14,486 bases of DNA from an uncultured Candidatus Saccharibacteria bacterium (GCA_948571325.1 CAOZKB010000022.1:1-14486); one strand, 5' to 3'. Shown: positions 1 through 6,062, counted from the stretch's first letter. Program-made: numbers and translations. Notes: generated by a model from the sequence alone, not told the origin.

Positions 1-2
1 AG

Positions 3-341
3 GTTGCAGAAATTTACGGTGGTACATGGGTAACATGGGGTGCTGGAAGAGTGCCGGTAGGGTATAGCGCTTTAGAGGCTGAATTTAATGCCGTAAATAA
101 GACTGGCGGTGATAAGGCGGTAACATTGACTACGGCGCAAATACCGCCACATAAACACCTAAGTGGACACGTAGCGACTCCCCGCGGACAACGCGGCGGA
201 GATCAGTGGTTTTCAATCCTAACTAGAAATCAAAACGATACAACTTCCTATAATAATGAAACAACAGCAACAGGAGATGGGCGTGCACATAATAACTTGC
301 CACCGTACCAGGTTCTCTATATGTGGAAACGTACCGTTTAG
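3..341 (+). CDS. Phage tail fibre/collar protein, C-terminal part (cut by window edge)
   Basis: The reading frame is open from the first bases, so the gene starts left of the window; the GTG at 51 is only an internal codon. What remains is the C-terminal collar/baseplate-like tip found at the end of many phage tail fibres: a GGTW motif, RVPVGY, then GGDKAVTLT, the QIPPHKH histidine motif, a variable glycine/asparagine-rich stretch, and the usual end NNLPPY..LYMWKRTV. Such tips contact the host surface. The gene ends in TAG at 339-341, overlapping the stop of an opposing collar cassette on the other strand. A 16-bp sequence at 115-130, coding for the conserved AVTLT, is repeated inverted at 531-546. 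The family is clear; the exact role (fibre or baseplate) is not. Confidence 0.85.
   Translation, partial: VAEIYGGTWVTWGAGRVPVGYSALEAEFNAVNKTGGDKAVTLTTAQIPPHKHLSGHVATPRGQRGGDQWFSILTRNQNDTTSYNNETTATGDGRAHNNLPPYQVLYMWKRTV
115..130 (+). repeat. Left arm of 16-bp inverted repeat (possible crossover site)
   Basis: AGGCGGTAACATTGAC here is repeated exactly, inverted, at 531-546. It lies inside the collar gene over the codons for AVTLT, so a swap at this point keeps the reading frame. Similarity continues imperfectly inward from both arms, as expected for two homologous collar tips. Confidence 0.8.
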
Positions 342-544
342 ACCGTTCTTTGCCACATATAGAGAACTTTGTATGGCTGAACGTTACTATGCGATTTTCC
401 TCCACCAGTGGCAGCAGTATTATCCGATGTCCCTAGCCAATAGGTGCTACCAAGGTTTATCTTATTATTACTAGATGTATTCGAGTATGAAGCCCATGTT
501 CCGTGACTATGTGATGGAATTTGTTCGACGGTCAATGTTACCGC
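338..544 (-). pseudogene. Silent alternative tail-collar tip cassette
   Basis: Read leftward, this frame encodes AVTLTVEQIPSHSHG, a variable Ser/Asn/Gly-rich middle and VQPYKVLYMWQRTV, ending in TAA at 338-340. It is a second version of the collar tip encoded at 3-341. It has no N-terminal collar part and no ribosome site. Its first codon directly follows the TAG of the gene at 545-952, so the internal ATG at 535 is unlikely to be a real start. It is best read as a stored cassette that becomes the fibre tip after inversion. The two tips also share 15 identical bases near their ends (312-326 and 353-367, inverted). A decayed duplicate gene is the alternative. Confidence 0.7.
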
Positions 545-546
545 CT
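531..546 (-). repeat. Right arm of 16-bp inverted repeat (possible crossover site)
   Basis: This is the exact reverse complement of 115-130. Its outer edge falls on the last two bases of the TAG stop of the leftward gene ending at 545. Inversion between the two arms would therefore leave that neighbouring gene intact. Confidence 0.8.
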
Positions 547-952
547 AAACATCCATAGCTTCAATAAAAACATTTTCTTTGAGCCATTTGTAAGCGTCTT
601 TAATTGAAAAATCACCATTAAGAAGAGGCAAAATGTACTCAATCTCTAAAAGATGCAAAGAAGCAGATTCTGCGGTGGGCGCAAGAGAATTGAGCTTATC
701 GGAGAGTTCTATGCGCTCTTGCTCATTTTCCTCTGTTGGATTAGATATCAGCTCATCTAGTCGCTCAACGAGCTTGTCGCGGTTTACCAACTTAGACGAA
801 TCTTCCTTTTCGGCTTGCCTTAGAGATTCAGTGGCGTATGAAAACACAGTCAAAGTCGCTTCTTTGGTTGTAAAGTCTAATTTTGCCTTTACGATGCGAT
901 GGTATGTGGTTGTAGCACCTTTTTCGTTAGTAATAGACTGCCGTAATGCCAT
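545..952 (-). CDS. Phage protein of unknown function, 135 aa
   Basis: The start is fixed by AAGGAG seven bases before ATG at 952. The protein begins MALRQSITNEKG, has a beta-rich N-terminal third, then a charged helical stretch at about residues 45-90 rich in Glu, Lys and Leu that could form a coiled coil, and ends FIEAMDV. I do not recognise the family. It lies next to the tail-fibre tips, so a tail-related role is a reasonable guess. It is in the same frame as the silent collar cassette, separated from it by one TAG codon. It appears to have its own extended -10 promoter upstream. Confidence 0.8.
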   Translation of the reverse strand: MALRQSITNEKGATTTYHRIVKAKLDFTTKEATLTVFSYATESLRQAEKEDSSKLVNRDKLVERLDELISNPTEENEQERIELSDKLNSLAPTAESASLHLLEIEYILPLLNGDFSIKDAYKWLKENVFIEAMDV

Positions 953-972
953 TTCGTTTCTCCTTGAAAAAA

Positions 973-982
973 TGACTAGTCA
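973..982. promoter_or_regulatory. 10-bp palindrome between promoter and start codon
   Basis: TGACTAGTCA is a perfect palindrome lying between the putative -10 (1013-1018) and the ribosome site of the gene starting at 952. Its position suits an operator. A 10-bp palindrome can also occur by chance. Confidence 0.3.
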
Positions 983-1012
983 AAATATCTAGCCATCATT
1001 GATATTAAGTAA

Positions 1013-1021
1013 ATTATACCA
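1013..1021 (-). promoter_or_regulatory. Extended -10 promoter for the 545-952 gene
   Basis: Leftward, TGG followed by TATAAT matches an extended -10 element exactly. No good -35 sits 16-18 bp upstream, which extended -10 promoters tolerate. It lies in the gap between the small gene ending at 1030 and the start at 952, so it would serve that gene separately from the long operon. Confidence 0.5.
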
Positions 1022-1029
1022 TAATCTAC

Positions 1030-1128
1030 CTACTGTTTGCCGTCAAATTTTAGAGCCAGCCATACTAGGATGCCAAGCATAACGAAAGCTCCAACTAGTA
1101 TTCCAGTAATAAAAGACGATACATTCAT
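1030..1128 (-). CDS. Small single-pass membrane protein, 32 aa
   Basis: A short leftward gene with AGGAGG just upstream of ATG at 1128, ending in TAG. The product begins MNVSSFITGILVG, has one hydrophobic segment spanning roughly residues 6-26, and ends LKFDGKQ. It is inferred to sit in the inner membrane. The family cannot be named at this length. Its place near the tail genes would suit a holin-like or lysis accessory peptide, but no endolysin is visible in the window. The strong ribosome site and its fit between neighbours support a real gene. Confidence 0.6.
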   Translation of the reverse strand: MNVSSFITGILVGAFVMLGILVWLALKFDGKQ

Positions 1129-1141
1129 TTTCCTCCTTAAA

Positions 1142-1669
1142 TTAAAACTCAATCTTTTGTTTTTGCGGCTCACCTAGATAATTAGTAATGATACTAATTG
1201 CCTGGTCATATCCGATTGCAAATTCAGCACAATATCCAGCTTGCCTCAATTTGTATAGGACATCTGCTTGCTCTCTGAGGTGCTTATCGGCATAAACCTT
1301 ACCATCTAGACTGATTTTATTTGGATCATCCAATTTTCTTTGAGCATAGATGTTTTCACCATCCTTTTTAAGCTCCAAATATAGACCAGCAAAGACATAT
1401 ACTCGCCAGTAGCCGTCTGATTTTACCTTATTAGGCTTGTATTTCCCAAGAGTCATTCTAACTCGTGGTTTGATGTAAATATCTTTTGGTATAGCAATGG
1501 TCAAATCTGGCCATGACTTACGCCCTCCATTAAGCCTTTTCTGTTTTACAGCTTGACCCTTGGTTAGTTTAGCTCCAGAGCCATAATCTGAGTGGAACAA
1601 TACATTTGGATAGTTCTGAACTAAGTAATTGGCGACTCTTTCTTGTAGAATTTCTTCTTCCTTAGTCAT
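1142..1669 (-). CDS. VRR-NUC-like PD-(D/E)XK phage nuclease
   Basis: The chosen start, ATG at 1669, follows GGAGG nine bases upstream and gives MTKEEEILQE. An upstream ATG at 1699 lies inside the previous gene. The protein has 175 residues. Visible motifs are GGRKSWPDL (about 48-56, with the active-site Asp), YLELKK (about 97-102, Glu and Lys of the PD-(D/E)XK core), and the C-terminal pattern LREQADVLYKLRQAG followed by GYDQA, typical of VRR-NUC domains. Phage members are thought to act as Holliday-junction or flap-type nucleases. The residues between Asp and ELKK form a longer insertion than in minimal VRR-NUC proteins. It overlaps the preceding gene in the ATGACTAA style. Family assignment is fairly sure; the substrate is unknown. 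Confidence 0.75.
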   Translation of the reverse strand: MTKEEEILQERVANYLVQNYPNVLFHSDYGSGAKLTKGQAVKQKRLNGGRKSWPDLTIAIPKDIYIKPRVRMTLGKYKPNKVKSDGYWRVYVFAGLYLELKKDGENIYAQRKLDDPNKISLDGKVYADKHLREQADVLYKLRQAGYCAEFAIGYDQAISIITNYLGEPQKQKIEF

Positions 1670-1853
1670 TTTGCTTGCCCTCCAACTTCCATTCTTCATC
1701 TAAGGCAATAACAACCTCATCAAGCGTATATTTGCCAGTAAGAGGGCCTTCTATGAACTTAACTCTACCTTGTCCGTCTTCGAAAATCATCCACTCTGCT
1801 TGATAGTATGTCGTGAACCCGCGTAGTCGTGTCCTTGCCGTAAATTTACGCAT
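1662..1853 (-). CDS. Small phage protein of unknown function, 63 aa
   Basis: The start at 1853 follows GGAGG at a good distance, giving MRKFTARTRLRGFTTYYQAEW; the longer frame from 1880 overlaps the previous gene without a ribosome site. The C-terminal half (KFIEGPLTGKYTLDEV, then an acidic tail) looks like a small folded domain. The family is not recognised. It overlaps both neighbours by a few bases, so translation is probably coupled. Confidence 0.7.
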   Translation of the reverse strand: MRKFTARTRLRGFTTYYQAEWMIFEDGQGRVKFIEGPLTGKYTLDEVVIALDEEWKLEGKQND

Positions 1854-2115
1854 CTTTCTCCTCCAGCTTCGGTCTATCATTTTTGTAAAATTTCACATAA
1901 AGATCATAGCAATCACTGCGAACCAAATCACCAGTATCCCAGTCAATTTGATAATGAACATTATTGTAGGTCATTCCTCCGTAGTACCTGGCAACACTAA
2001 GCTGGGATTTTATCCAGTAATCAAAGCCCATTACGAATGGAACGCCGTCTTTAGTAGAAAGTTTATCAATCAATAGGTCGGCAGCTTCTTTACTATTTGC
2101 TTTATACATCTTCAT
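1846..2115 (-). CDS. Phage protein of unknown function, 89 aa
   Basis: ATG at 2115 follows GGAG eight bases upstream and overlaps the end of the phosphoesterase gene. The product starts MKMYKANSKEAADLL and contains aromatic residues (FDYWIK, ARYYGG, YDLYVKFYK), suggesting a compact alpha/beta fold. No family is recognised. The 3' end carries the ribosome site of the next gene. Confidence 0.7.
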   Translation of the reverse strand: MKMYKANSKEAADLLIDKLSTKDGVPFVMGFDYWIKSQLSVARYYGGMTYNNVHYQIDWDTGDLVRSDCYDLYVKFYKNDRPKLEEKDA

Positions 2116-2839
2116 CAATGCAGCTCCATTCTTGCTTCTCCGTATCAACTACCGCAAACCTGCAATCTCCGATCGGCGCGCCGTAGGAGTATGTAGAAAA
2201 AACGTCAGTAGATAATAGATTATTATCAAAAGTAATACCTTTTACTGGGGTATGCCCGACTACCTGCATATACCGTTCTGGCCACCATAGTTTGAGTTGT
2301 TCATTTTGTGGTCGCGCCCAAATAGGGGAATTCTCCAGCCAAAGTTCATCGAGCGCAGCATTATTTGCCAGTCGCAACATATCCCCAACTCCAACCCAAC
2401 CATCAGCGGGATAAGTTATAAGTCGTTTTTGTCGATCAATCCAGCTTTCTGTTATTCCAGCGTGGCTGAAAACGACGGTATTCACGGCATGGACTATCTT
2501 TTGGTGAATCCCGCTGCCTCGCATTTCTTGTAGCAGTTTTTCCATCTCCTGTTCCATAATCTTACTATGTCCAGTTTCTCGCCTGCCATATTCTGGCTTA
2601 TAGTAGCCAAGGTCATGATTTCCCATACACCAAAGCGTCTTCGGGAACTTCTTCTGGAACTCTATGGCGCGTTCTGCTGTTCTCTGATAATATGCAGTTG
2701 CAAACTGCATATCCCAGTCATCAAACATATCACCTAGTTGTATAGCAAAATCTGCTTTGCCATCCTCTAAAATCTTTTCTGCTCGGTCAAACATCTCGTA
2801 TTTGAGATGGATGTCGGGGATTACTAAAATCTTAGGCAT
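2102..2839 (-). CDS. Calcineurin-like metallophosphoesterase
   Basis: The start is ATG at 2839 (MPKILVIPDIH), eight bases after GGAGG; the ATG at 2854 overlaps that ribosome site and is unlikely. The 245-residue product shows the whole metal-binding set of the superfamily in order: PDIH (about 8-11), GDMFDDWD (about 36-43), GNHD (about 93-96), SHAG, and a late GHTPV. Members hydrolyse phosphomono- or diesters with two metal ions; phage members act on nucleic acid ends, nucleotides or protein phosphates. The substrate cannot be told from sequence. It lies mid-operon, followed by an overlapping small gene. Confidence 0.9.
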   Translation of the reverse strand: MPKILVIPDIHLKYEMFDRAEKILEDGKADFAIQLGDMFDDWDMQFATAYYQRTAERAIEFQKKFPKTLWCMGNHDLGYYKPEYGRRETGHSKIMEQEMEKLLQEMRGSGIHQKIVHAVNTVVFSHAGITESWIDRQKRLITYPADGWVGVGDMLRLANNAALDELWLENSPIWARPQNEQLKLWWPERYMQVVGHTPVKGITFDNNLLSTDVFSTYSYGAPIGDCRFAVVDTEKQEWSCIDEDV

Positions 2840-2871
2840 CGTCTTTTCCTCCATCCTCTTAGCACAAATAA

Positions 2872-3162
2872 TTAGTCTTCAAACTTTACTATTTCTTCCT
2901 TGACTCGTTTTTGGGCTTCGGCGGTGAGACCACTCAAGTCTGGTATTTTTTCCATTGCCTGCACCTGGCCATTGCGCCGCTCGTAGGTGTGGACGCGACC
3001 GCTATTGACGTTAGAGAATAGTGCCATCACTTTGCCACGGAACTCTACCATTTCTGTCGAACCGATGTAGTAATAGAACTGTATGCTCCCGTCTTGGTAG
3101 ATATTACGGCACACGTCGAATTGCTCCAACTTTTCGCTGTTCCGGTCTCTAGTTATCGTCAT
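2872..3162 (-). CDS. Phage protein of unknown function, 96 aa
   Basis: ATG at 3162 follows GGAGG at a good distance and overlaps the end of the YopX-like gene. It begins MTITRDRNSEKLEQFDV, has a tyrosine-rich centre (FYYYIG) and a charged helical C-terminus rich in Glu and Lys. The predicted pattern is strands followed by a helix. No family is recognised. A 32-bp gap with a ribosome site separates it from the phosphoesterase. Confidence 0.7.
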   Translation of the reverse strand: MTITRDRNSEKLEQFDVCRNIYQDGSIQFYYYIGSTEMVEFRGKVMALFSNVNSGRVHTYERRNGQVQAMEKIPDLSGLTAEAQKRVKEEIVKFED

Positions 3163-3631
3163 GATTATTCCTCCTTGACAACTCTGGGTTTGATAAGATG
3201 TGACCGACTAGCTTTTGATGTGGCGCACCTTTAAGGAACATTAGATTGTCATTCTTGTCTTTCAGCTGCCACTGGCCATCAATACCTACTACGATACCCA
3301 GCGCTTCTCCATCATCGTTGTAGTCAACAATACTCCCCTCCCAAATCTCCTTGCCGTCTTTGTCGAAGAGATTGGTGGATTGAACTATGATATAACGGCT
3401 TCTAGTTTCATCTCCAAACCCACCTATCCCTAACTGGTGCATAAAAATAGCTAGTTCTTCTATATATAACCATTTTCTAGTATCACAGTTTTCGGGAACA
3501 ATAAAATTCTCTTGCTTCTTATCCCAAACCATAAACCGCTTAGGCATAGGCTGGAAGTTCAGCATTCCGACATTGATGTTGGAATGCTTACTTTTGGTTA
3601 GGACATTGTTGTCCTGTGCATAATTAAACAT
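3149..3631 (-). CDS. YopX family phage protein
   Basis: The C-terminal two thirds match the YopX fold of phages and plasmids of Gram-positive bacteria: PKRFMVWDKK near the start, SRYIIVQSTNLFDKDGKEIWEGSI, a VVGIDGQWQL strand, and HQKLVGHI near the end. Its function is unknown. The start is uncertain. ATG at 3631 has a modest GGGGTG site and gives 160 residues. ATG at 3547 matches the usual YopX start (MPKRFMVW) but has no clear ribosome site. Between these two candidates lie two perfect or near-perfect hairpins (3599-3614 and 3561-3586). The frame can be extended to 3799, but that part lies over another gene and is rejected. Confidence 0.75.
   Translation of the reverse strand: MFNYAQDNNVLTKSKHSNINVGMLNFQPMPKRFMVWDKKQENFIVPENCDTRKWLYIEELAIFMHQLGIGGFGDETRSRYIIVQSTNLFDKDGKEIWEGSIVDYNDDGEALGIVVGIDGQWQLKDKNDNLMFLKGAPHQKLVGHILSNPELSRRNNHDDN
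3561..3614 (-). other. Two hairpins around the YopX gene start
   Basis: Two inverted repeats lie next to each other: AGGACA..TGTCCT at about 3600-3613, and CATTCC.ACAT..ATGT.GGAATG at about 3562-3585, with one mismatch pair. No T-run follows, so they are not ordinary terminators. If translation starts at 3547 they would be an untranslated spacer controlling initiation or processing; if it starts at 3631 they are coding. Confidence 0.4.
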
Positions 3632-3842
3632 TTGATACACCCCTGATATTCTTAACGTGAGATTTACGGAATGATATTGGTAATGATCTAAGCAATAAAT
3701 ACATATTGGGCATATACCCTGTTTGCGCATCGTCAATCCATTTAAGGACTCCTCTAATTGTTGCGCCATCCTTAAATTGAATTTCGACTTGTTTATCAAG
3801 GTAAAAGTCTAATTTTTGACTTCTATGAGTATATTTAGTCAT
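3624..3842 (-). CDS. Sm-like (LSm/Hfq-type fold) small phage protein
   Basis: ATG at 3842 follows GGGGG five bases upstream and overlaps the preceding gene in the ATGACTAA arrangement. The 72-residue product has the rhythm of an Sm1 motif: DKQVEIQFKDGATIRGVLKWID (strand, acidic residue, glycine, strand), then MYLLLRSLP and a final ISFRKSHVKNIRGVSNV like an Sm2 strand. Proteins with this fold usually bind RNA as rings. This is an inference from pattern only; a different small beta-barrel is possible. Confidence 0.55.
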   Translation of the reverse strand: MTKYTHRSQKLDFYLDKQVEIQFKDGATIRGVLKWIDDAQTGYMPNMYLLLRSLPISFRKSHVKNIRGVSNV

Positions 3843-4272
3843 TTTGTCCCCCTGCATCTAATAACCCACGACTCATCACTTCACCATATAGTGTTTCACC
3901 ACTTGGAGTGATAGCATACGGTAAGAATACTTGGTCTGGCTCAACCATATGCGTCTCAATGATCGCAAGCTGCGCTTCAATCCAGTCTTTGACAATACGC
4001 CAAGCAATACGACGTGCTTGATCTAGATTACGATAGCCAGGCGCTACACCTCTTTGAGATTTGAGTACACCCAAAACTTTGTCTGGTTCGACTGGTAACC
4101 TATAGCCAATCTCCCTGCCATTAACCAGCATCTTGAAACATACCGACGACACATTACCATGTTCGTCATATTCTGACAGCACAGCTCGTGCGCCAGCTTT
4201 AGCTAGCAATTTCTGCACTTCAGCGACAGTTTTATCAGCTGAGACTTTAGTTGTGTAATTAAGTAGTGGCAC
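3835..4272 (-). CDS. Conserved phage protein of unknown function, 145 aa
   Basis: I chose GTG at 4272 because GGAGG lies ten bases upstream and the previous gene stops at 4275; an ATG at 4332 lies inside that gene. The protein has an N-terminal alpha/beta part (TTKVSADKTVAEVQKLLAKAGA, SVCFKMLVNGREIGYRLPVE) and a helical C-terminal half with ARRIAWRIVKDWIEAQLAIIE followed by LPYAI. This two-part pattern recurs in prophage proteins of Gram-positive bacteria in my recollection, but I know no function for it. Confidence 0.75.
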   Translation of the reverse strand: MPLLNYTTKVSADKTVAEVQKLLAKAGARAVLSEYDEHGNVSSVCFKMLVNGREIGYRLPVEPDKVLGVLKSQRGVAPGYRNLDQARRIAWRIVKDWIEAQLAIIETHMVEPDQVFLPYAITPSGETLYGEVMSRGLLDAGGQND

Positions 4273-4274
4273 TT

Positions 4275-4580
4275 TTACTTTTCCTCCCTGTCTACATAGG
4301 TGTAGTAAAGAATTTCGTTCATACAAGCCCAAAATCTATCAGTGCATTGAAACTTCCCGTTACGAACACCTAAGCACCCAGCATCACGCAAATCTTTGAT
4401 AATTTTGGCTTCCTCCCTAGATAACTTGGCTCGATCAAATATCTGCTCGTTCATCAAAACATACTGGATGTAAGGTAGCAAGCGAAGATTAGTTTTATCT
4501 AAATCTAGCCCAGTTTCCGTTTTGTACCTGAGCCGTAAAGCTGCCTTTATCGTGGCATCTTCAGGCAATAGTCCTCTCAT
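4275..4580 (-). CDS. Phage protein of unknown function, 101 aa
   Basis: ATG at 4580 overlaps the TGA of the preceding gene (ATGA), a sign of coupled translation. The protein is basic and mostly helical: ATIKAALRLRYKTETG, LPYIQYVLMNEQIFD, LSREEAKIIKDLRDAGCLGVRNGKFQCT, then WACMNEILYY. The centre, a helix followed by a short glycine-containing turn, could be a winged-helix-like DNA-binding fold, but that is a guess. Confidence 0.7.
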   Translation of the reverse strand: MRGLLPEDATIKAALRLRYKTETGLDLDKTNLRLLPYIQYVLMNEQIFDRAKLSREEAKIIKDLRDAGCLGVRNGKFQCTDRFWACMNEILYYTYVDREEK

Positions 4581-4894
4581 TTTTCTCCTCCATTCTCGAT
4601 AACCGGAATCCCATATTTAATGGCCACTTCCCGTTCCAATAGGCATCCTCTTGCGTCTATCCAATCGCCCCATAGTACCAATACATCTGCTCTCGCAAGT
4701 TTCTTGATAGATTCACCTAGATACCATGCTGGAATATTTTTACAATCTTTTGGCGCATCCTCTGCAATAAAGCTGTCAATAATAGTAGCAGAGCCAAAGG
4801 CTTTAGCGAGCCAAGCTTCACATTTTCTACGATCGGCTTTAATCTCCTCATCAGTTTTTCCGTTCATAGGTTGGGAAATAAAGAATGTTGTCAT
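4577..4894 (-). CDS. DUF4406 / nucleoside 2-deoxyribosyltransferase-like protein
   Basis: ATG at 4894 follows AAGGAG eight bases upstream. The 105-residue product begins MTTFFISQPMNGKTDEEI, the usual opening of DUF4406 proteins, and has VLVLWGDWIDARGCLLE followed by VAIKYGIPVI, the end of this Rossmann-like fold. Relatives in the nucleoside 2-deoxyribosyltransferase superfamily cleave or move glycosidic bonds of nucleosides; phage DUF4406 members are uncharacterised. The Glu in CLLERE is the likely functional residue by analogy. A role in nucleotide metabolism is inferred. Confidence 0.8.
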   Translation of the reverse strand: MTTFFISQPMNGKTDEEIKADRRKCEAWLAKAFGSATIIDSFIAEDAPKDCKNIPAWYLGESIKKLARADVLVLWGDWIDARGCLLEREVAIKYGIPVIENGGEK

Positions 4895-5104
4895 TTATTT
4901 TACTCCTTTTGGTTTAATTTCTACCTGTTCTTCCCATAGTATTTGCTCCTTGCGTTCACCCTCAATGAACTTGTACATAAATCTGCCATTACCGATGTGG
5001 GTCGCCTTAGCTAAGGCGAAATCGTCATTACTACCTTTCTGCCGAATCTTTCGTTTGCCCTGTTTGGCTCGCATTTGTTGCTTATATGTTTCTTCATCAA
5101 TCAT
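4895..5104 (-). CDS. Small basic phage protein, 69 aa
   Basis: The chosen start is the ATG at 5104 (MIDEETYKQQ), seven bases after GGAGG; the ATG at 5110 is only one base from that site. The protein is rich in Lys and Arg in its first half (QQMRAKQGKRKIRQKG) and has a strand-like centre (GNGRFMYKFIEG). Nucleic-acid binding would fit the charge, but no family is recognised. Confidence 0.65.
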   Translation of the reverse strand: MIDEETYKQQMRAKQGKRKIRQKGSNDDFALAKATHIGNGRFMYKFIEGERKEQILWEEQVEIKPKGVK

Positions 5105-5106
5105 AT

Positions 5107-5211
5107 TCATTCCTCCATGTCATAAATATTTTTTAGCGCGGCAGCATGCTGCTTGCGAAGAATGTTTTTACGTCTTTTCTCCTCAACAATTTCTAGCCAA
5201 TTTCTGCTCAT
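5107..5211 (-). CDS. Very small charged helical protein, 34 aa
   Basis: This short frame runs from ATG at 5211 to TGA, overlapping both neighbours: its ATG shares bases with the stop of the 53-aa gene, and the next start lies at its end. The product (MSRNWLEIVEEKRRKN..., ending DMEE) would be one amphipathic, highly charged helix. Support is its tiling between overlapping genes; the ribosome site (GAGGGGG) is near and acceptable. No family is known to me. Confidence 0.5.
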   Translation of the reverse strand: MSRNWLEIVEEKRRKNILRKQHAAALKNIYDMEE

Positions 5212-5369
5212 TCGACCCCCTCACACGCCTCTGGCGTTTTATAATCAAAGCAAGCTGTTTGACGGGTGTGGTCAACCGCTTCTATAACTATGACGGCCAC
5301 ACCAACACCAATAACGATAGCTAATAAGAATATGCCCACTAGCACTATTCTTTCTAAGATTCTCATCAT
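5208..5369 (-). CDS. Small membrane protein, 53 aa
   Basis: Start at 5369, or the next codon at 5366 since two ATGs are adjacent. GGGGAG lies about eight bases upstream, and the ATG overlaps the previous stop as TAATG. Residues about 8-30 (VLVGILLLAIVIGVGVAVIV) form one strong transmembrane segment, followed by a soluble tail with two cysteines (TACFDY and EACEGVE). The tail could lie outside and form a disulfide. The function is unknown; small phage membrane proteins often affect lysis or superinfection. Confidence 0.6.
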   Translation of the reverse strand: MMRILERIVLVGIFLLAIVIGVGVAVIVIEAVDHTRQTACFDYKTPEACEGVE

Positions 5370-5608
5370 TACGATTTCTCCCCTACGAAAAATCCAAATT
5401 TCTCGTTTAGCATACGATAGTGGTATCTTAAATTGGATGGACAGCGACTACGCCTGACGCGTTTACCGCTGTCATTTTTGCGTAATTCTTTCATGGCGGC
5501 AACATACTCGTCCTCTGTGACAGTTTGGCGATAATGTGATTTTAGCCATTCCCGTACGCTTTCTTGGTGTCTCATGAAATCTGGATGTTCAAAATCAAAC
5601 TCTTTCAT
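5369..5608 (-). CDS. Phage protein of unknown function, 79 aa
   Basis: ATG at 5608 has AGGGG seven bases upstream. The protein begins MKEFDFEHPDFMRHQESV, is mainly helical, and has a basic patch (GKRVRRSRCPSNLRYHYR) at about residues 48-65 before FGFFVGEKS. A DNA- or RNA-binding role is possible from charge alone. It sits between a transmembrane HTH-like gene and a tiny membrane gene. Confidence 0.7.
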   Translation of the reverse strand: MKEFDFEHPDFMRHQESVREWLKSHYRQTVTEDEYVAAMKELRKNDSGKRVRRSRCPSNLRYHYRMLNEKFGFFVGEKS

Positions 5609-5610
5609 AT

Positions 5611-5943
5611 CTAAACCCCTAATGCCCAGCGCGCAATACCAACCGCCACGCTACCTATTACGGCAAGGAGGCAAATTAGAAGAAATATACCGACAATTCT
5701 TACGCAAAAATTATGCACGCGGCTTTTAGGAATTTCGTAATCCCTACGATCATATTTGGCTTCATTCGTGATTCTATCCAACTCTTTTCGAGCTTTACGT
5801 CGTTGGCCCCATTCTTGTTGCAACGGCTTAGCAATCCTACGAACTTCTTCAATGCTCACATCGTATTTTTCGGCAATACGTGGATATGAATAATGCTTAG
5901 ACCTAATTGCTCTTTGAATCTTTTCTAACTTTGATTGGCTCAC
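5611..5943 (-). CDS. Helix-turn-helix-like protein with C-terminal membrane anchor
   Basis: The start is GTG at 5943, preceded by AGGAGG nine to ten bases upstream. The N-terminal 40 residues (SKLEKIQRAI, SYPRIAEKYDVSIEEVRRI) fit a helix-turn-helix, with AEKYDVS as the first helix and turn. A charged linker follows, and residues about 83-107 (IVGIFLLICLLAVIGSVAVGIA) form one transmembrane helix. A membrane-held DNA-binding protein is unusual in a phage early operon. It is the first gene after the 400-bp structured gap and probably has its own leftward promoter. Regulator is a guess. Confidence 0.65.
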   Translation of the reverse strand: MSQSKLEKIQRAIRSKHYSYPRIAEKYDVSIEEVRRIAKPLQQEWGQRRKARKELDRITNEAKYDRRDYEIPKSRVHNFCVRIVGIFLLICLLAVIGSVAVGIARWALGV

Positions 5944-6015
5944 GCCCGTATTCCTCCTTATTAGTACCTAAATATTTAAGAGCGCCTCTCCTCCTCGCAG
6001 CCCAGGACAGACGCC

Positions 6016-6062
6016 CTAGTAGATTACTAAAATAAGCGGGTAAAATTTTAGTAATCTGCTAG
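6016..6062. other. Strong 18-bp stem-loop in intergenic gap
   Basis: Arms 6016-6033 and 6045-6062 pair along 18 bp with a single G.U position around an 11-base loop. No T-run follows on either strand, so it is not a simple terminator. It lies within the 400-bp gap 5944-6346. Possible roles are an RNA element in the leader of the 5943 gene, an operator, or part of a replication origin. Confidence 0.55.

Noticed and set aside
1..546. Diversity-generating retroelement at the tail tip
   Set aside because: The two tips differ at all base types, not mainly at adenines, and are inverted. No reverse transcriptase is seen.
3632..3799. N-terminal extension of the YopX-like protein to 3799
   Set aside because: It lies over the Sm-like gene in another frame and has no family similarity or ribosome site.
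4620..5324. 234-codon rightward open frame
   Set aside because: It overlaps four well-supported leftward genes with ribosome sites and has a serine/isoleucine-rich composition typical of an antisense frame.
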